Assembly: GCA_005884005.1 (NCBI GenBank)
Contig: VAWI01000024.1
Coordinates: 1-64,000 of the forward strand
Direction of reading: 5' to 3'
From: Actinomycetota bacterium
GTDB taxonomy: Bacteria; Actinomycetota; Thermoleophilia; Gaiellales; Gaiellaceae
Length of the DNA: 64,000 nucleotides
Within the stretch, counting starts at the first letter, position 1. Each line of letters begins with the position of its first letter. Under the pieces are notes generated by a model that was not told the DNA's origin, did not search any database, and worked only from the letters and a program-made list of their open reading frames with translations. Both the position numbers and the translations under genes were made by a program. This document shows, piece by piece, positions 60,232 through 64,000 of the stretch.

Positions 60232-61479
60232 ATGAGGATCATCCTCTGGCACGGCTATCTGCTCGGCGGCACCGGCTCCAACGTGTACACGCGCGCGCTC
60301 GCGCGTGCCTGGGGCCGGCTCGGCCACGAGGTCGTGCTCGTCTGTCAGGAACGGAACCCTGGCGCCTACGATTTGGGCGGCGCGCGGGTCGTCCGGCCGG
60401 AGCTGCCGGACAAGCTGCTGCCGGTCTTCGTGCTCGACCGCTACGAGGGGCTCGAGCCGCGTCTGCTCCAGGATCTGACGGCTGAGGAACGCGGTCGCTA
60501 CGTCGAGGCGAACGCCGCCGCTGTTCGCGCCGAGCTTCCCGCCGACCTCGTCTTTGCCAACCATGTCCTCCTCGGGGGGCCCGTGGCGGCGGCTGCCGGC
60601 GCGCCGTACACGGTCAAGGCGCACGGCTCCGAGCTCGAGTACTCGATGCGCGGCAACGAAGAGCTGTCGGCGTGGGGCAGAGAGTCGCTCGCGGACGCCC
60701 GTGCGACCTTCGTCGGCTCGGCCCACATCCGCTCGGTGCTCGAGGAGGTAGTCGGCCATGTCGACCGCGTTTACGAGGTGCCGCCCGGCGTCGACGTCGA
60801 GGCGTTCAAGCCGGAGCCGCGAGCGGATGCGCTCGAACGCCTGCTGGACGAGGCGCGCCGCGACGCGCCGAACCCCGGTGGCGCGGAGGAGCGGTTTCCC
60901 GACGAGGGCAACGCCGAGCGGCTCGCGGCCTGGTTCGAGAGCGACGAGCCGACCGTTCTCTACTTCGGCAAGCTGCTCTACAACAAAGGCGTCCATGTCC
61001 TGTTCGAGGCCCTCCGCGAGATAGGAGCGCGCGCGGTCATCGTCGGCTTCGGCGATTACCGCGCCGAGCTCGAACGAACCGCCCCGCCGCGAACGCTCTT
61101 CACGGGACCGCTGGAGCACCGCCACCTCGTGCACCTGATCCCGCTCTGCGAGGTGACGGTCGTGCCCTCGATCTTCCCGGAAGCCTTCGGAATGGTGGCC
61201 GCCGAGGCCGCGGCAGCGGGCTCACTGCCGCTAGTCGCCCGGCACTCCGGCCTCGGCGAGATCGCCGACGGTCTTGCGGCCGCATATCCAATGGAGTACG
61301 GGGAGCTGACGAGCTTCGAGACCGGCAACGCCCAGGATCTGGCCGCCAAGCTCGGCCGCCTGTTGGCGTTGAGCGAGGCAGAGCAGCAAAGCCTCCGGGC
61401 GGCGGCGCGGTCGGCTGTCAAGGCCAATTGGAGCTGGGAGCAGGTCTCGGCCAGATTGCTCCAACCCTTCACCAACTAA
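60232..61479 (+). CDS. Glycosyltransferase family 4 protein
   Basis: A 415-residue GT-B glycosyltransferase. The N-terminal donor-cleft segment is HGYLLGGTGSNVYTRALARA; the C-terminal domain has LYFGKLLYNKGVHVLFEAL and the E-x7-E motif in EAFGMVAAEAAAAG, typical of GT4. An acidic insertion (about 205-235) separates the domains. The acceptor is unknown. It begins 22 nt after rex and is followed by the YbdK gene. Confidence 0.9.
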   Translation: MRIILWHGYLLGGTGSNVYTRALARAWGRLGHEVVLVCQERNPGAYDLGGARVVRPELPDKLLPVFVLDRYEGLEPRLLQDLTAEERGRYVEANAAAVRAELPADLVFANHVLLGGPVAAAAGAPYTVKAHGSELEYSMRGNEELSAWGRESLADARATFVGSAHIRSVLEEVVGHVDRVYEVPPGVDVEAFKPEPRADALERLLDEARRDAPNPGGAEERFPDEGNAERLAAWFESDEPTVLYFGKLLYNKGVHVLFEALREIGARAVIVGFGDYRAELERTAPPRTLFTGPLEHRHLVHLIPLCEVTVVPSIFPEAFGMVAAEAAAAGSLPLVARHSGLGEIADGLAAAYPMEYGELTSFETGNAQDLAAKLGRLLALSEAEQQSLRAAARSAVKANWSWEQVSARLLQPFTN

Positions 61480-61514
61480 AGTGGCCCTGTGCCCCTTCCG
61501 GTAATGCCGCACTA

Positions 61515-62738
61515 ATGGGCGACACGCAGCGGCTCACCCCCGACGAGCAGATCCGCTTGGCGCGGGAGGCATACGAGAACGGCACCGACTTCACGATCGC
61601 GGTCGAGGAGGAGTTCGCCGTCCTCGACCCGGAGACGCTTTCATTGACGAACCGGTTCGAGGAGCTGCAGGCCGCTGCACAGGGAACGCCGCTCGAAGAG
61701 CATCTCGTCGGCGAGCTGATCGCCTCGGAGGTCGAGGTCAGAACCGGCCGCTGCGAGAGCTTCGCCGAGGCGGCCGCGAAGGTCGGCGAGCGTCGAGCGC
61801 AGCTCGACGAGCTCGCCGGCGGCCTCGGGATCGCGCTCGCTGCCGTCGGCACGCACCCGTGGAGCCCGTGGCAGGAGCAGCGAATCATCGACACGCCCCA
61901 TTACCGAACCAACGACGAGCTACTCCGCTACGTCGTCTGGCGAAACAACACCTTCGGCTTTCACGTTCACGTCGGGATCCGGGGCGCCGACCGCGCGATC
62001 GCCGTCTGCAACGCGCTGCGGAACTTCCTCCCCGAGCTGCTCGCCGTCTCGGCGAGTTCCCCTTTGGTGGAGCGAGTCTGCACCTATCTTCATTCGGCGC
62101 GTACTGAGATCTTCACACGCATGTTCCCGCGCTGCGGGGTGCCCGACGCCTACGACGGCTGGCACGGATTCGAGGACTACGTTCGTTTCCTCTACGCGAC
62201 GCGCTCGATCACCGAGCACACGCAGATCTGGTGGAGCGTGAGGACGCACCTCGCCTTTCCGACCGTCGAGATTCGCATCTGCGACGCGCAACCGGATCTC
62301 GAGGAGTCTCGCTCGCTGGCGGCGCTCTGCTACGCGCTCACGGCCAGGATTGCACGGGCGCTCGACGAGGGCGAGCCGCTGCCGGACCATCCGCACCGGT
62401 TGATCGAAGAGAACTTCTGGCGGGCGATCCGCTATGGGCTTTCGGGCGAGCTGATCGATCTCGCACGCGGTGACGTCCGCCCGGCTCGCGCGCACCTCGA
62501 GCGCCTGCTGGAGTGGGTCGCCCCGGTTGCAGAAGAGCTCGGCGCGGCGCAGTATCTGTCCGTGCCGAACGCGAATTCAGCGGAGCGCCAGCTGGCAATG
62601 TACGAGGACGGGGCGACGATTGACGAGATCTACGCCGGCCTCGTCCGCCGCCGGGCGGCGAAGCCGCCTGTCCGCGCAAGCGGACCAGGGGAAGGGTTCC
62701 AGGGGAACCAGGAGGTTCCCCTGGCAGATTCCCAGTGA
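61515..62738 (+). CDS. Carboxylate-amine ligase, YbdK/GCS2 type
   Basis: A 407-residue glutamate-cysteine ligase 2 family member: FTIAVEEEFAVLD at the start, SEVEVRTGRCES, TFGFHVHVGI, and PTVEIRICDAQP with RQLAMYEDG near the end. YbdK proteins show weak gamma-glutamylcysteine ligase activity; the real substrate is uncertain. ATG 61515 begins just before the conserved block. The last 20 residues are an unconserved tail translated from a palindromic repeat (62699-62724). Confidence 0.88.
   Translation: MGDTQRLTPDEQIRLAREAYENGTDFTIAVEEEFAVLDPETLSLTNRFEELQAAAQGTPLEEHLVGELIASEVEVRTGRCESFAEAAAKVGERRAQLDELAGGLGIALAAVGTHPWSPWQEQRIIDTPHYRTNDELLRYVVWRNNTFGFHVHVGIRGADRAIAVCNALRNFLPELLAVSASSPLVERVCTYLHSARTEIFTRMFPRCGVPDAYDGWHGFEDYVRFLYATRSITEHTQIWWSVRTHLAFPTVEIRICDAQPDLEESRSLAALCYALTARIARALDEGEPLPDHPHRLIEENFWRAIRYGLSGELIDLARGDVRPARAHLERLLEWVAPVAEELGAAQYLSVPNANSAERQLAMYEDGATIDEIYAGLVRRRAAKPPVRASGPGEGFQGNQEVPLADSQ
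62699..62724. repeat. GGGGAACC-family hairpin inside the YbdK 3' end
   Basis: CCAGGGGAACC, loop AGGA, and the exact complement form a perfect 11-bp stem. The core GGGGAACC...GGTTCCCC is shared with 21363-21403 and 39425-39464. It lies within the last codons of ybdK, 11 nt before the next start. Confidence 0.55.
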
Positions 62739-63049
62739 CAGAGGAAAAGCCTCCGGAGCAGCCCCCGGAGAGCGAGCAGGAACTGGTCGAGCAGCTCCAA
62801 GCCGAGCTGGGCCGGCTCAAGGTCTCCGACCTGCTGCTGCAGACCGTCTACACGATCTCGTCGCTCGGCTACCACCGCCTGAGCGGCGAGAATAAGGATC
62901 TCGAGCAGGCGCGTCTCGCGATCGAGGCTTTGAAGGCGCTGCTCCCGGTGCTCGAAGGGGCCGTTCCAGCCGAGGCCGTTCGGGACTTTAATCAGGTCCT
63001 CGTCAACATGCAGCTTGCTTACGCCTCCGCAGCCGGGGAGGAGTCGTAG
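62735..63049 (+). CDS. DUF1844 domain-containing protein
   Basis: A 104-residue helical protein matching DUF1844: LQTVYTISSLGYHRLSG, then DLEQARLAIEALKALLPVLEG. The function is unknown; in some actinobacteria the family sits beside infC-rpmI-rplT. GTG 62735 overlaps the YbdK stop (GTGA). hppA follows after 95 nt. Confidence 0.85.
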   Translation: MTEEKPPEQPPESEQELVEQLQAELGRLKVSDLLLQTVYTISSLGYHRLSGENKDLEQARLAIEALKALLPVLEGAVPAEAVRDFNQVLVNMQLAYASAAGEES

Positions 63050-63144
63050 ACGTGCTGCGCCCGCCCGCCGCGCGCCCGCCGCTCGTTTGATAGAAACTGC
63101 GCCGCGCCGGGGCATCCCGGCGCTGACTTTGTGAGGGAGGCGGA

Positions 63145-64000
63145 TTGAGCGGGTTTTTCCACCATCACACCGTGCTGTTCGCGCTCCTCTGCGCGGGCGT
63201 CGCGATCGGGTTCGGAATCGGGCTGACCGTCTGGGTGCTCGGCCGGCCGGCCGGCAGCGAGCGCATGCGCGAGATCAGCCAGGCGGTGCAGGAAGGAGCG
63301 GCTGCCTACCTTCGGCGCCAGTACACGACGATCGGCCTCGTCTCGATCGCGCCGTTCCTCCTGCTCGGCTTCTACCACAAGCTCGGTTGGGGAACGGCGG
63401 TCGGGTTCCTGATCGGCGCAGGGCTGTCCGCCGCCGCCGGCTTCATCGGCATGAACGTCGCGGTCCGCGCCAACGTCCGCACCGCGGAGGCGGCCCGCCA
63501 CGGTCTCAAGCCCGCCCTGAATGTCGCGTTCCGCGCCGGCTCGGTGACGGGCCTGCTCGTCGTCGGGCTCGGCCTGTTCGGGGTCGCCGGCTACTACGGA
63601 GTCCTGACGAGCTGGTTCAACAAGTCGCAGGATGCGGCGATCCGCGACCTGATCGGGCTCGCTTTCGGCGGCTCGCTGATCTCAGTCTTCGCTCGCCTCG
63701 GCGGCGGCATCTATACGAAGGCGGCCGACGTCGGGGCCGACCTCGTCGGCAAGATCGAGGCCGGGATTCCGGAGGACGATCCTCGGAACCCGGCAGTGAT
63801 CGCCGACAACGTGGGCGACAACGTCGGCGACTGCGCCGGGATGGCGGCCGACCTTTTCGAGACCTACGCGGTCACCGCCGTTGCCGTAATGCTGCTGGGG
63901 CTCAGCTTCCCGTTCCACGGGAGGCTGCCGCTCTATCCGCTCGCGCTCGGCGGCGTCTCGATCCTCTCCTCGATCGTCGGCGTCTTCTTCGCGAGGGTCG
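63145..64000 (+). CDS. hppA: Membrane-bound proton-pumping pyrophosphatase, 5' part
   Basis: The first 285 residues of a K+-stimulated or K+-independent H+-translocating pyrophosphatase; the gene runs off the window. It pumps protons by hydrolysing cytosolic PPi. Diagnostic blocks: [34 protein letters not shown] (PPi and Mg binding) and [21 protein letters not shown] 63145 is chosen because GGGAGG lies 4 nt upstream. The Lys/Ala site that decides K+ dependence is beyond the window. Confidence 0.95.
   Translation, partial: MSGFFHHHTVLFALLCAGVAIGFGIGLTVWVLGRPAGSERMREISQAVQEGAAAYLRRQYTTIGLVSIAPFLLLGFYHKLGWGTAVGFLIGAGLSAAAGFIGMNVAVRANVRTAEAARHGLKPALNVAFRAGSVTGLLVVGLGLFGVAGYYGVLTSWFNKSQDAAIRDLIGLAFGGSLISVFARLGGGIYTKAADVGADLVGKIEAGIPEDDPRNPAVIADNVGDNVGDCAGMAADLFETYAVTAVAVMLLGLSFPFHGRLPLYPLALGGVSILSSIVGVFFARV

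Overview
The window is GC-rich and densely packed chromosomal DNA, almost all of it housekeeping genes. Several traits point to an actinobacterium (Actinomycetota), most plausibly class Thermoleophilia (Gaiellales/Solirubrobacterales-like): about 68-70% GC by eye, very short intergenic gaps, many ATGA/GTGA stop-start overlaps, and many genes whose start codon lies only 6-10 nt after a TANNNT -10 box, which implies leaderless mRNAs. A DgkA-PAP2 fusion, a PFK with pyrophosphate-type residues and a membrane pyrophosphatase fit the same assignment. It is inferred from gene content and style, not from a marker-gene tree.

Layout. 1-14 kb: murJ-lepA-hemW-hrcA-dnaJ-prmA-mtaB-HIT-yqeY-phoH-ybeY-dgkA/PAP2-cdd-era-HAD, all on the plus strand (translation fidelity, chaperones, tRNA modification, ribosome maturation, envelope lipid). 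14-21 kb: a reverse-strand FRG-domain gene, then deoC with an aldehyde dehydrogenase, a 57-aa membrane peptide and a half-length dead aldehyde dehydrogenase (a split ALDH16-like system), a TrpC-like barrel, and reverse-strand DDAH-like and phosphofructokinase genes. 21-24 kb: tRNA-Leu(CAA) with a broken second copy, then a polar amino acid ABC transporter. 24-33 kb: LarA-like and GNAT genes divergent from polA, then a hydrolase, rpsA, coaE and a lytic transglycosylase. 33-36 kb: a ribbon-helix-helix regulator with a double operator, a 39-aa peptide, a DUF4097 protein and an MFS exporter. 36-46 kb: uvrB and uvrA (uvrA with a clear LexA box), separated by small membrane proteins, a phosphoesterase, an AI-2E family protein and an ABC exporter. 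46-49 kb: a reverse-strand pantothenate operon (DUF2520 reductase-panC-panB). 49-57 kb: two secreted hydrolases flanking FmdB-UDG-nucleotidyltransferase and the t6A set tsaE-tsaB-rimI-tsaD. 57-64 kb: gdhA, glutaredoxin, rex, a glycosyltransferase, a YbdK-type ligase, DUF1844 and the start of the H+-pyrophosphatase gene.

How it works together. TsaB/D/E make t6A37 in tRNA and MtaB adds the methylthio group. LepA, YbeY, Era and S1 serve the ribosome. UvrA, UvrB, PolA and UDG are repair enzymes. The PFK may spend pyrophosphate, competing with the proton-pumping pyrophosphatase. HrcA, Rex, an RHH protein and LexA are the visible regulators. The most unusual signals are non-canonical CTG start codons (best at prmA and the HIT gene), the split ALDH16-like operon, paired palindromic operators at 33.06 and 59.1-59.2 kb, and two families of structured dispersed repeats whose stems show compensatory changes. 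No CRISPR array, prophage or insertion sequence was seen.
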